Assembly: GCA_002441865.1 (NCBI GenBank)
Contig: DJNY01000137.1
Span: forward strand, 1 to 12,829
Direction of reading: 5' to 3'
Length of the DNA: 12,829 nucleotides
Origin: Lachnospiraceae bacterium UBA6452
GTDB lineage: Bacteria > Bacillota > Clostridia > Lachnospirales > Lachnospiraceae
The notes below the pieces were generated by a model, which saw nothing but the letters and a program-made list of their open reading frames with translations, did not search any database and was not told the origin of the DNA. Shown piece by piece: positions 6,125-12,829 of this stretch (its first letter is position 1; each line of letters begins with the position of its first letter). A program made the translations under genes and the position numbers.

Positions 6125-8233
6125 ATGGAATTCTTTATGATGTTTTTACAGAGAAACGGAATCCTGGCACTTGTGATACTTGCCGTTTTACTGGTGCGCC
6201 TCATTTTGCGCAGACAGCCTAAAAAGTACAGTTATCTGCTCTGGTCTGTGGTTGGCATCCGGATGTTATTCCAGATTCAATTACCTGCCCGGTTCAGCCT
6301 GCTCAGCCTCTGGCATTTTCTGACGCAGCGGCTCAGTGGTATCCGGCTTCTGACAGCATCGCAGAAAGTAACGGATCTGCAGGCAGGTGCGCAGAATCTG
6401 CAGCCTGCAGGGCCTATCACAGGACAGACAGTGGCCGGAGCAGTACAGGGTCTGTCACAGACTGGAGCTGAAGTGGGCAGCGGATGGGATCATTTATTAC
6501 AGATCTGTATGCTGATCTGGATCACCGGGGTGATCATGCTGATGCTGTATGGTATTTTTTCTTATTTTAAGTGCAGAAGAATGACAGCACAGGCAGTACA
6601 TATGGAGGCAAATATCTGGGAATGCGATCATCTGACTACTCCGTTTGTACTTGGTATCATAAAACCGCGCATTTATATTCCGTTCCATTTATCCGCGGAA
6701 GAAAAGTCCTATATTCTGGCACATGAAACATATCACATCAGAAGGGGCGATCCGATCGTCAGGCTGCTTGCATTTGTATTATTTGCTGCTTACTGGATCA
6801 ATCCGTTTGTGTGGTCTGCCTACTTTTTGATGATCCGGGATATGGAAATGAGCTGTGATGAAGCTGTGCTTCTGCAGCTTGGGACACAGATCCGGAAAGC
6901 ATACAGTAACTCCCTGCTTACTTTTGCAACAGGCAGAAAGCAGGTTACCTTCTCGCCGCTTGCATTTGGAGAATCCGACACATCAGGGCGTATTAAAAAT
7001 ATTCTGGATTTTAAAAAGCCGAAAGTATGGGGCAGTCTTCTGGCAATACTGGCTGTGATACTGGCAGCAGTCTTTTGTCTGACCGGTCAGAAAACAGAGG
7101 ATGATACAAGTGCTTCACAGAGTGAGCAACAGGTAACTGACAGTTCCCAGAATGCGCAGGCAGAAGCAGCAAAGCAGGAGACAGAGGCTGCCAGACAAGC
7201 GGCTGAAGCAGCAAAGCAGGATGCAGCGCCGGCAGAGTCTGCCAAACAGGCGGCAGAACAGAAACAGCAGGAAACAGAGAAAGCAGCGGAAGCTGCTGCC
7301 GGGCGTGCACGCCAGGAAATGGAAAAGCAGGTGCAGGATATGATGGACAGCATTCTGACAGAGCTTGGCGGGGATCTCTCAAAGGCGTATCCGTGGGGAA
7401 ACACCCCAAAATTTAAGGAAGATGCCAGGGCACTTATCAAAATGGCGGAGGATCCGACCGGACAGTATGCGGCGTATGGTTTCCTCTGTGGCGAATACGG
7501 AAGCTATGGGATCCTTTTAAATGATAAGTTAAACGGCGAGGATAACTGGAATTATTTCTACACACCGTGGGCTTATACCGGTGTATCCGATTCGGAGCCA
7601 ACGATGGAGAAAGCGGCAGACGGTTACAGCGGAACCTTTACCTTCCCCGCACCTGCGAGTGATCCGGCAGACAGCAGCATACAGGTAAAAACATGGAAGC
7701 TGCAGAGCTACGATACAGGAACGATTGAGATTGAAGATGTGACAAAGAGTGCGGAAAATGCGTCGTTGTACGGAAATACCATAGCAGGGCTGGATGATCA
7801 GACACAGTTTGCGCTTGTGGATATCGGACTGGAGCATCCTGTGCTGTTTACCACAGAGCAAAGCTATACCTACGATACGGGCGTGCAGGCTGCCCTGGAC
7901 TGCCATGTCTATTATGTGATAGACGGTAGTGTAAAGGATCTGGGCAGTGTGGAAAGTGAAGGAACCGCATATCCTGTCAGTTACGGGCAGGGCTGTATCT
8001 ATACGGCGGGAAATCACAGTGTAAGTAAATATGTGATTGATGAAACGACATATCAGCTCATCTGTGAGCAGAAGGATGAGGTAAGCTATGATACAGACGG
8101 AAATGCTTCCTATATCCGTTCTTATCCTGGGACGGATAAAGAAAAAAGCAGTACAGAGAAAGCATTTAATGAGACGATGAAATCGTACAGTCAGGCAGTC
8201 CCGGTCAGCTTTTCTTATGGCGCGTCCGAATAG
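6125..8233 (+). CDS. BlaR1/MecR1-like M56 membrane metallopeptidase with unknown sensor domain
   Basis: A 702-residue membrane sensor-protease expected to cleave the BlaI-type repressor on signal. Hydrophobic segments lie near residues 5-28, 36-55, 122-147, 211-236 and 300-322. The zinc site is HETYH (200-204) with SCDEA (243-247) supplying the glutamate. After the last membrane segment comes a low-complexity Ala/Gln/Lys/Glu linker (about 335-412), probably a helical stalk, and then about 290 residues of extracellular domain. This domain is rich in Tyr, Gly, Asp and Ser and has no ordered SxxK, SxN and KTG set of penicillin-binding sensors, so it senses something other than beta-lactams by the usual route. 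AGGAGG at 6111-6116 overlaps the repressor end. The protease part is confident; the signal is unknown. Confidence 0.85.
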   Translation: MEFFMMFLQRNGILALVILAVLLVRLILRRQPKKYSYLLWSVVGIRMLFQIQLPARFSLLSLWHFLTQRLSGIRLLTASQKVTDLQAGAQNLQPAGPITGQTVAGAVQGLSQTGAEVGSGWDHLLQICMLIWITGVIMLMLYGIFSYFKCRRMTAQAVHMEANIWECDHLTTPFVLGIIKPRIYIPFHLSAEEKSYILAHETYHIRRGDPIVRLLAFVLFAAYWINPFVWSAYFLMIRDMEMSCDEAVLLQLGTQIRKAYSNSLLTFATGRKQVTFSPLAFGESDTSGRIKNILDFKKPKVWGSLLAILAVILAAVFCLTGQKTEDDTSASQSEQQVTDSSQNAQAEAAKQETEAARQAAEAAKQDAAPAESAKQAAEQKQQETEKAAEAAAGRARQEMEKQVQDMMDSILTELGGDLSKAYPWGNTPKFKEDARALIKMAEDPTGQYAAYGFLCGEYGSYGILLNDKLNGEDNWNYFYTPWAYTGVSDSEPTMEKAADGYSGTFTFPAPASDPADSSIQVKTWKLQSYDTGTIEIEDVTKSAENASLYGNTIAGLDDQTQFALVDIGLEHPVLFTTEQSYTYDTGVQAALDCHVYYVIDGSVKDLGSVESEGTAYPVSYGQGCIYTAGNHSVSKYVIDETTYQLICEQKDEVSYDTDGNASYIRSYPGTDKEKSSTEKAFNETMKSYSQAVPVSFSYGASE
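7150..7325 (+). repeat. Degenerate AEAAKQ-type coding repeat (helical stalk of the M56 sensor)
   Basis: Within the M56 gene, units close to GCAGAAGCAGCAAAGCAG and GCGGCTGAAGCAGCAAAGCAG recur, encoding AEAAKQ, AEAAKQD, ESAKQAAE and EKAAEAAA. The bias to Ala, Lys, Gln and Glu suggests a long helix or coiled coil holding the sensor away from the membrane. Such repeats can change in copy number between strains. Confidence 0.6.
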
Positions 8234-8244
8234 CAGCATTTTTG

Positions 8245-8253
8245 TGATAAAAT
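8245..8253 (+). promoter_or_regulatory. Possible extended -10 promoter for hcp
   Basis: TGATAAAAT reads as TG-N-TAAAAT, an extended -10, inside the 85-base gap before hcp. No clear -35 lies at the right distance, so this is weak. AAATACATA occurs twice in the gap (8250-8258 and 8282-8290), 32 bases apart. No terminator was seen after the M56 gene, so read-through into hcp is also possible. Confidence 0.3.
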
Positions 8254-8318
8254 ACATAGAAATGCAATTTGGAAGAATACTAAATACATAAGAAAATGTA
8301 AAAAGGAGAGATTGTCCG

Positions 8319-9926
8319 GTGGGAAAAGAAATACAGAATATGTTTTGTTTCCAATGTGAACAGACTGCGGGCTGTGACGGCTGCAGCGGAAAGGTAGGTG
8401 TCTGCGGCAAAACCGCGGAGGTGGCAAATCTGCAGGATGAGCTGACCGGCGCGTTGATCGGGCTTGCCCGTTCTTTAAACGGAGCCGGAAAAGTAGAGCA
8501 GCGGACAAGTGATCTGGTGATCCGCTCATTGTTTGCCACATTGACGAATGTCAATTTTAATGAAGCATCCATAAAGGAAATGATCGTAGCGGTGCAGCAG
8601 GAAAAGGACAGCTTAAAGCCCGGCTGTAAGAGCTGTGCGAATCCTTGTGGGATGACGGAGGATCTGCAGCTTGGCAGCATCTGGAAGGCGGAGGAAAATA
8701 TCAGATCTTTAAAATCTCTTGTGCTGTTCGGACTGCGTGGTATGGCAGCTTATGCGTATCATGCCATGGTATTGGGATTCCGGGATGAAGAGGTAAACTT
8801 CTTTTTCATGAAGGCACTGTTTCTGCTTGGCGAGAAGCTGACGGTAGAAGAACTTCTGCCGCTTGTAGATGAAGTGGGAGAAAAGAATCTGCTTTGTCTG
8901 GAGCTGTTAGACCGTGCTAACACAGAAAGCTATGGAAACCCGGAGCCGACCGAAGTACCGTTGAAGATCGAAAAAGGACCGTTTATCGTCATATCCGGTC
9001 ATGATCTGCTGGATTTAAAGCTCCTGCTTGAGCAGACAGACGGGAAAGGCGTAAATGTCTATACACATGGTGAAATGCTGCCAGCTCATGGTTATCCGGA
9101 GCTGAAAAAACATCCGCAGTTAAAAGGAAATTTCGGAACCGCATGGCAGAATCAGCAGAAAGAGTTTGAAAATATTCCCGCGTCAGTGTTGTTTACAACT
9201 AACTGTTTGATGCCGCCGAAGGAAAGCTATGCGGACAGGATTTTTACAACAGAGGTTGTTTCCTATCCTGAGATGGTGCATATCGGAGAGGATAAGGATT
9301 TTATACCTGTTATTGAAAAGGCACTTGCGCTTGGCGGTTATCAGGAGGACAAACAGCTTCATGGCATCAACGGTGGAGAAAAGGTAATGACAGGATTCGG
9401 ACATCACGCAGTGCTTTCTCACGCGGCTGAAGTGGTGGAAGCGGTCAAAGCAGGAAAAATCCGCCATTTCTTTCTGGTGGGTGGCTGTGATGGTGCAAAA
9501 CCGGGCAGAAACTACTATACGGAATTTGTCAAACAGACACCGCCGGATACGATCGTACTGACGCTGGCGTGTGGAAAATTCCGCTTTAATGATCTGGATC
9601 TCGGAACGATAGCAGGACTTCCACGTATCATGGATGTCGGACAATGTAATGATGCCTATGGTGCGATCAGGATCGCACTAGCGCTGGCAGAGGCATTTGA
9701 CTGCAGTGTCAATGAACTGCCGCTTTCCATGGTGCTTTCCTGGTACGAGCAGAAGGCAGTCTGTATTCTTTTGACGCTGCTGCATCTTGGTATCCATGAT
9801 ATTCTGCTTGGCCCTACACTGCCTGCATTTTTGTCCGGCGATGTACTGGATATCTTAGTAAAGAACTATAATATCGGCAAAATTTCCACGCCGGAAGAAG
9901 ATCTGGCAAAGCTGCTGCACGCTTGA
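8319..9926 (+). CDS. hcp: Hybrid cluster protein (hydroxylamine / NO reductase)
   Basis: A 535-residue cytosolic iron-sulfur enzyme. In known members it reduces hydroxylamine in vitro and acts on nitric oxide or in S-nitrosylation during nitrosative stress. The N-terminal cluster cysteines are C10, C13, C22 and C29 (spacing 2, 8, 6). All seven ligands of the hybrid [Fe-S-O] cluster can be placed: His228, Glu252 (YTHGE), Cys296 (TTNC), Cys390 (VGGCDG), Cys418 (LACGK), Cys443 (GQCND) and Glu477 (WYEQK). Their spacing matches the Desulfovibrio protein. The start is GTG at 8319, favoured because AAGGAGAG (8303-8310) sits 8 bases upstream; Met8 is the alternative. No reductase partner (hcr) is next to it, and no nitrosative-stress regulator is visible in the window. 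Confidence 0.95.
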   Translation: MGKEIQNMFCFQCEQTAGCDGCSGKVGVCGKTAEVANLQDELTGALIGLARSLNGAGKVEQRTSDLVIRSLFATLTNVNFNEASIKEMIVAVQQEKDSLKPGCKSCANPCGMTEDLQLGSIWKAEENIRSLKSLVLFGLRGMAAYAYHAMVLGFRDEEVNFFFMKALFLLGEKLTVEELLPLVDEVGEKNLLCLELLDRANTESYGNPEPTEVPLKIEKGPFIVISGHDLLDLKLLLEQTDGKGVNVYTHGEMLPAHGYPELKKHPQLKGNFGTAWQNQQKEFENIPASVLFTTNCLMPPKESYADRIFTTEVVSYPEMVHIGEDKDFIPVIEKALALGGYQEDKQLHGINGGEKVMTGFGHHAVLSHAAEVVEAVKAGKIRHFFLVGGCDGAKPGRNYYTEFVKQTPPDTIVLTLACGKFRFNDLDLGTIAGLPRIMDVGQCNDAYGAIRIALALAEAFDCSVNELPLSMVLSWYEQKAVCILLTLLHLGIHDILLGPTLPAFLSGDVLDILVKNYNIGKISTPEEDLAKLLHA

Positions 9927-9969
9927 CATAAATTTTACTTTCATTTTACCGGTATGTGATATTGCGTAT

Positions 9970-10018
9970 TTCTTCTCACTGATACACTGAAGAAAGTGTA
10001 TCAGACAAAGGAGAAGAA
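9970..10018 (+). promoter_or_regulatory. Nested stem-loop able to hide the ribosome site of the phosphate symporter
   Basis: An inner hairpin, CTGATACACT (9979-9988) with AGTGTATCAG (9995-10004), is perfect over 10 bp. Outside it TTCTTCTC (9970-9977) is exactly complementary to GAGAAGAA (10011-10018), which covers most of the GGAG ribosome site (10010-10013). The loop GAAGAA (9989-9994) can instead pair with TTCTTC (9970-9975), an alternative that breaks the inner stem and frees the ribosome site. These pairings suggest translation control; activity is inference. Confidence 0.5.
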
Positions 10019-10020
10019 TT

Positions 10021-11766
10021 ATGAATGAAAATGTACAAGTGATATTCGGTCTTGTGGGCGGTCTTGCACTGTTCTTATATGGTATGAACAGTATGAGTGA
10101 TGCCCTGCAGAAAGCAGCCGGTGAAAAGATGAAAAAGGTGCTGGGCTTTCTGACAAAGAATCCGATCATGGGCGCACTTGCGGGAGCACTGGTAACAGCC
10201 GTACTGCAGTCAAGCTCTGCGACAACCGTTATGGTGATCGGTTTTGTCAGCGCAGGACTCATGTCGCTGCCACAGGCAATTTCCGTTATCTTTGGTGCGA
10301 ATATCGGAACAACAATGACTGCGCAGTTAATGGCGTTTAAGATCAGTGATTATATTTATCCGATCATTTTTGTGGGCTTTATGCTGTTCTTCGCCTGCAA
10401 AAAAGAGAAGATCAAAAATATCGGTATGGTCATATTCTCCTTTGGTCTGTTATTTGAAGGTATTGAAATTATGGGTAGTGTCATGAAACCGCTGGCAAGA
10501 AGCCCGATCTTTCTGGATCTGATGGGAAAAGTCAGTGATATACCGGTTCTCGGCGTGTTGCTTGGTATGATCATGACACTTATTGTACAGAGTAGTTCTG
10601 CAACGATTGCCGTTTTGCAGAATTTTGCCACACAGCCGATCGCTGCAGACAGCACAGTCAGTGTGATCGGACTTGCCGGAGCGATCCCAATCCTGCTTGG
10701 TGACAATATCGGTACAACAATCACAGCACTGCTTGCTTCTATCGGACAGTCCAAGAATGCAAAGAGAACAGCGGTTGCACATAGTGTATTTAATATTACG
10801 GGCAGTATCCTGTTTCTGTTCCTGATTCCGGTACTGACAAAGTTTGTACAGTTTATTTCACCGAAAGGACCGGAAATAGAAGTGATCTCCAGACAAATCG
10901 CCAATGCGCATACAACCTTTAACGTCGTATGTACGATGATCTGGCTGCCGCTTATCCCGATCATGGTAAAGATTGTGAAATTTATCATCCGCGGAGAGGA
11001 CAAACAGCCGGTTGTTTCTTATCAGCCACAGTTTTTAGATGAGCATCTGATCGGTCAGTCGGCAGTTGCCATGTATCTGGTATCCTGTGAGCTGACAAAA
11101 CTCTGTGGTCATACAGCTGCCATGCTTTCCAACATGAAGCAGGTACTTTCCGACGGGAAAAACAAAGAACAGAGAAGCGAATATCATGTAGAATATGAAA
11201 CTGTGAAGAGGCTGCAGGATCGGATCACAGATTATATATCCAAAATGTTTGCTGGTGGTAACCTGACCGAAACACAGGCAGAACAGACAGCCGGTCTTCT
11301 GGTCATCAATAATAACGTGGACAGGATTGCAGACCGTTGTCAGGAAATAAGCGGTTTTATTGAAAAAATGGAAGAAAAAGACAAGTATTTTTCTGAAGCG
11401 GCTGTTAAGGAATTAAAAGACTGTATGCAGATTCTGGAAAGACTCTTCAAAGGCTGTGTGGAAGCTGTTACAGACGGAAATGAACAAGCGGCTGAAAGAG
11501 TAGTCGTGGATAAACGTAAAATGACGAAGGCACAGAAGCAGAACAACAAGGCGCACCTTGCCAGAGTCAAGAAAAAGACCTGTTCTGGTAAGCTGACAGC
11601 AACGTATTCTTCTATTTTATATAATATGGACAGAATGGCAGATAACTGCGCAGCGATCGCGGAGGAAGCACTTGAGCATATCACATTCGACAAGTTTGCC
11701 ATTGAAAATGAAGAGCTTGTAAGGAAAGGTCTGAAGGTTCCCGCAGTAGAAGGGAGCCTGGCATAG
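10021..11766 (+). CDS. Na+/phosphate symporter with C-terminal PhoU-like domain
   Basis: A 581-residue inner-membrane protein of the Na/Pi cotransporter (PhoU-tailed, NptA/YjbB-like) family. The two-fold transporter repeat is plain: VLQSSSATT at 61-69 with FGANIGTT after it, and VQSSSAT at 189-195 with LLGDNIGTT after it. These QSSS motifs form the sodium and phosphate site in SLC34-type carriers. About nine hydrophobic segments fill residues 1-325. Residues about 340-560 are soluble, helical and charged, with the PhoU pattern of paired helices (for example INNNVDRIADRCQEI and YNMDRMADNCAAIAEEAL). The ribosome site AAAGGAG (10007-10013) is 7 bases from the ATG and lies in a possible hairpin. 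A phosphate-binding-type lipoprotein follows after one base, supporting a phosphate role. The direction of transport, import or export, is not certain for this family. Confidence 0.9.
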   Translation: MNENVQVIFGLVGGLALFLYGMNSMSDALQKAAGEKMKKVLGFLTKNPIMGALAGALVTAVLQSSSATTVMVIGFVSAGLMSLPQAISVIFGANIGTTMTAQLMAFKISDYIYPIIFVGFMLFFACKKEKIKNIGMVIFSFGLLFEGIEIMGSVMKPLARSPIFLDLMGKVSDIPVLGVLLGMIMTLIVQSSSATIAVLQNFATQPIAADSTVSVIGLAGAIPILLGDNIGTTITALLASIGQSKNAKRTAVAHSVFNITGSILFLFLIPVLTKFVQFISPKGPEIEVISRQIANAHTTFNVVCTMIWLPLIPIMVKIVKFIIRGEDKQPVVSYQPQFLDEHLIGQSAVAMYLVSCELTKLCGHTAAMLSNMKQVLSDGKNKEQRSEYHVEYETVKRLQDRITDYISKMFAGGNLTETQAEQTAGLLVINNNVDRIADRCQEISGFIEKMEEKDKYFSEAAVKELKDCMQILERLFKGCVEAVTDGNEQAAERVVVDKRKMTKAQKQNNKAHLARVKKKTCSGKLTATYSSILYNMDRMADNCAAIAEEALEHITFDKFAIENEELVRKGLKVPAVEGSLA

Positions 11767-11767
11767 C

Positions 11768-12610
11768 ATGAAAGGACAGAGAAAATTACTTTTACTGTTG
11801 CCCGCTTTCCTATTACTTCTGACAGGCTGTGGACAAAAGACGCTTCCTGATCTGTCCCAAATGGGTAAGCTGCAGGTAATTTCCAGAGAAGACGGTTCTG
11901 GTACAAAAGCAGAATTTGAAAATCTGGTAGATACAGATGCATCAGGCACAAAAGAGATCGCAGCTTCCACAGAGGATATGATACAGCAGGTGGAGGCAGC
12001 AAAGGATGCGATCGGATATGTGGCATACAGCGCATTACAGGAGTCTGCACAGATCAAGGTACTTGCAATTGACGGAAGTTTTCCAACGCTGCAGACGATA
12101 GAAGAAAATAAATTTCCGCTGACCAGAGACTATTATGTGGCATACCCGGATACGCTGTCCGCTGTCACAAGTGATTTCCTTTATTATGTGCGGACAAAAG
12201 GACAGGAGATCGTAGGAAAGTACTGTGTACCGGTTCAGAAGACAGAAACATTCCTGTCAGACAAATCTGCGGGAATGATCTTGATACACGGATCTTCTTC
12301 CATGGCACCGATGATGCAGGAACTGGCAGACGACTATGAGAAGCAAAATCCCAATGCAAAGATAGAGATCGAAGTATCGGATTCCACGCAGGGGATCAAC
12401 GATGTGTTGCAAAATCGTTGTGATCTTGCCATGTCATCCAGAAGTCTGAAAGCGTATGAAAAAGAGCTGTTACAGACGCAGGTATTCGGACGGGATGCAA
12501 TCGCGGTGATCGTAAATACAGAAAATCCACTGGAAGAGCTTTCTAAAAAGGATATACAGAAAATCTATAATCATAAATACGAAAATTGGCAGGATCTGAA
12601 TAATAGATAG
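11768..12610 (+). CDS. PstS-like phosphate-binding lipoprotein, circularly permuted order
   Basis: A 280-residue exported lipoprotein. The signal peptide has a Lys-Arg start, a leucine-rich core and the lipobox LLTGC with Cys21 as the lipid-bearing residue. The mature part has the marks of PstS phosphate-binding proteins but in swapped order. First comes the segment normally in the middle, ISREDGSGTKAEFENLV (38-54), with the IGYVAYSAL and Tyr/Asp-rich strands. Then comes the segment that normally opens PstS, ILIHGSSSMAPMMQELADDY (171-190), SDSTQGI, CDLAMSSRSLK and DAIAVIVNTENPL (243-255). It ends at YENWQDLNNR, where PstS usually continues into the SREDGSGT motif. Its start is 1 base after the symporter stop, with AAGGGAG at 11750-11756. 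No pstCAB genes follow. Phosphate binding is inferred from the GSSS and SRxxGSGT motifs. Confidence 0.82.
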   Translation: MKGQRKLLLLLPAFLLLLTGCGQKTLPDLSQMGKLQVISREDGSGTKAEFENLVDTDASGTKEIAASTEDMIQQVEAAKDAIGYVAYSALQESAQIKVLAIDGSFPTLQTIEENKFPLTRDYYVAYPDTLSAVTSDFLYYVRTKGQEIVGKYCVPVQKTETFLSDKSAGMILIHGSSSMAPMMQELADDYEKQNPNAKIEIEVSDSTQGINDVLQNRCDLAMSSRSLKAYEKELLQTQVFGRDAIAVIVNTENPLEELSKKDIQKIYNHKYENWQDLNNR

Positions 12611-12636
12611 GCAAACGATCCCTTCTGTGTTACAAT
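12608..12636 (+). promoter_or_regulatory. Promoter of the last gene, inside the upstream terminator
   Basis: TAGGCA (12608-12613), a 17-base spacer, and TACAAT (12631-12636) with TG at 12628-12629 as extended -10. It overlaps the stop codon of the lipoprotein gene and the left arm of the terminator. A start near 12643 would omit that left arm from the transcript. Confidence 0.45.
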
Positions 12637-12681
12637 CTGAGTTAGAAATAACTAACATGTAACACGGAAGGGAGTTTTTTT
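12620..12681 (+). terminator. Strong intrinsic terminator of the phosphate operon
   Basis: Positions 12620-12634 pair with 12658-12672 over 15 bp with one G-U, beginning CCCTTC and closing GAAGGG. An inner stem GTTAG (12641-12645) with CTAAC (12652-12656) extends it, and seven Ts follow (12675-12681). The right arm also contains the ribosome site of the next gene. Confidence 0.85.
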
Positions 12682-12829
12682 ATGCAAAACGGACAGGAAA
12701 GAAAACCGGATCTGCTCTGCAGCCTGGAAAAGGAAGGGTTCCTTGGCAGCTTTTATCGGGGAGACCGTTATGTGGATAAAGGGATCATTTTTGTGGGAGG
12801 CAGTGGAGAACCGCGGAATGTGGTAGAGG
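12682..12829 (+). CDS. N-terminal part of an unidentified protein, possibly an alpha/beta hydrolase
   Basis: The reading frame is open from the ATG to the window edge, 49 residues and a partial codon. The start is supported by GGAAGGGAG (12666-12674), 7 bases upstream. The visible part begins with a charged stretch (MQNGQERKPD), then LEKEGFLGSFYRGDR and the hydrophobic strand GIIFVGGSGEP. A short beta strand followed by GGSG or GGA after a GSFYRGD-like lead resembles the first strand and oxyanion turn of the acyl-CoA thioesterase/BAAT-type alpha/beta hydrolases seen in clostridia. The nucleophile and the rest lie beyond the window, so the family is only a suggestion. Confidence 0.6.
   Translation, partial: MQNGQERKPDLLCSLEKEGFLGSFYRGDRYVDKGIIFVGGSGEPRNVVE

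Noticed and set aside
5666..8233. Beta-lactam resistance operon
   Set aside because: Repressor and protease are present, but there is no beta-lactamase, no penicillin-binding sensor domain and no transpeptidase gene in the window.
9923..9928. Perfect TTGACA over the hcp stop codon as a -35 for the phosphate symporter
   Set aside because: No acceptable -10 lies 15-19 bases downstream (TTTACC or TACCGG); a TTTACT/TGATAT pair further on is also weak, so no promoter is called.
12590..12610. Frameshift or truncation at the end of the PstS-like lipoprotein
   Set aside because: The end at NWQDLNNR coincides with the permutation break point, and a strong terminator follows only 9 bases later, so the stop looks genuine.

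Overview
The window reads as a chromosomal segment of a strict-anaerobe Firmicute, most likely a gut-type Lachnospiraceae (Clostridia). The reasons are strong AGGAGG-type ribosome sites, mid-40s GC by eye, an oxygen-labile hybrid cluster protein, and family variants (BlaI, M56, OPT-PqqD) that look clostridial. This placement is an inference from gene style, not a database match. All genes lie on the + strand, are tightly packed and show no mobile elements, tRNA, rRNA or CRISPR. No gene-free stretch exceeds about 220 bases.

Layout. (1) 19-3072: a sugar-catabolism cassette of a class I xylose-isomerase homologue, a PfkB-family kinase and a class II ketose-bisphosphate aldolase. The logic would be aldose to ketose, to phosphorylated ketose, to DHAP plus an aldehyde. 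The isomerase appears to have lost one canonical metal ligand and a pocket tryptophan, so the sugar is probably not xylose. (2) 3073-3288: a structured intergenic region with a long inverted repeat, a good promoter and several hairpins. (3) 3289-5552: an OPT-family peptide transporter followed two bases later by a PqqD-like protein (RiPP-recognition fold), with no radical SAM enzyme or peptide precursor in view; a terminator follows. (4) 5666-8233: a BlaI-type repressor with two palindromic operators over its promoter, and a BlaR1-like M56 membrane metalloprotease whose extracellular part is not a penicillin-binding domain. (5) 8319-9926: hybrid cluster protein (hcp) with all seven hybrid-cluster ligands. 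(6) 10021-12610: a Na+/phosphate symporter with a PhoU-like tail and, one base later, a phosphate-binding-type lipoprotein whose two sequence halves are in swapped order. (7) 12682-end: the start of a gene, possibly an alpha/beta hydrolase, whose promoter, upstream terminator and ribosome site are interleaved.

The most interesting items are the OPT-PqqD pair, the circularly permuted phosphate-binding lipoprotein paired with a secondary transporter, the altered xylose-isomerase homologue, the M56 sensor with an unknown extracellular domain, and two RNA-level arrangements that would hide ribosome sites (before the phosphate symporter and before the last gene).
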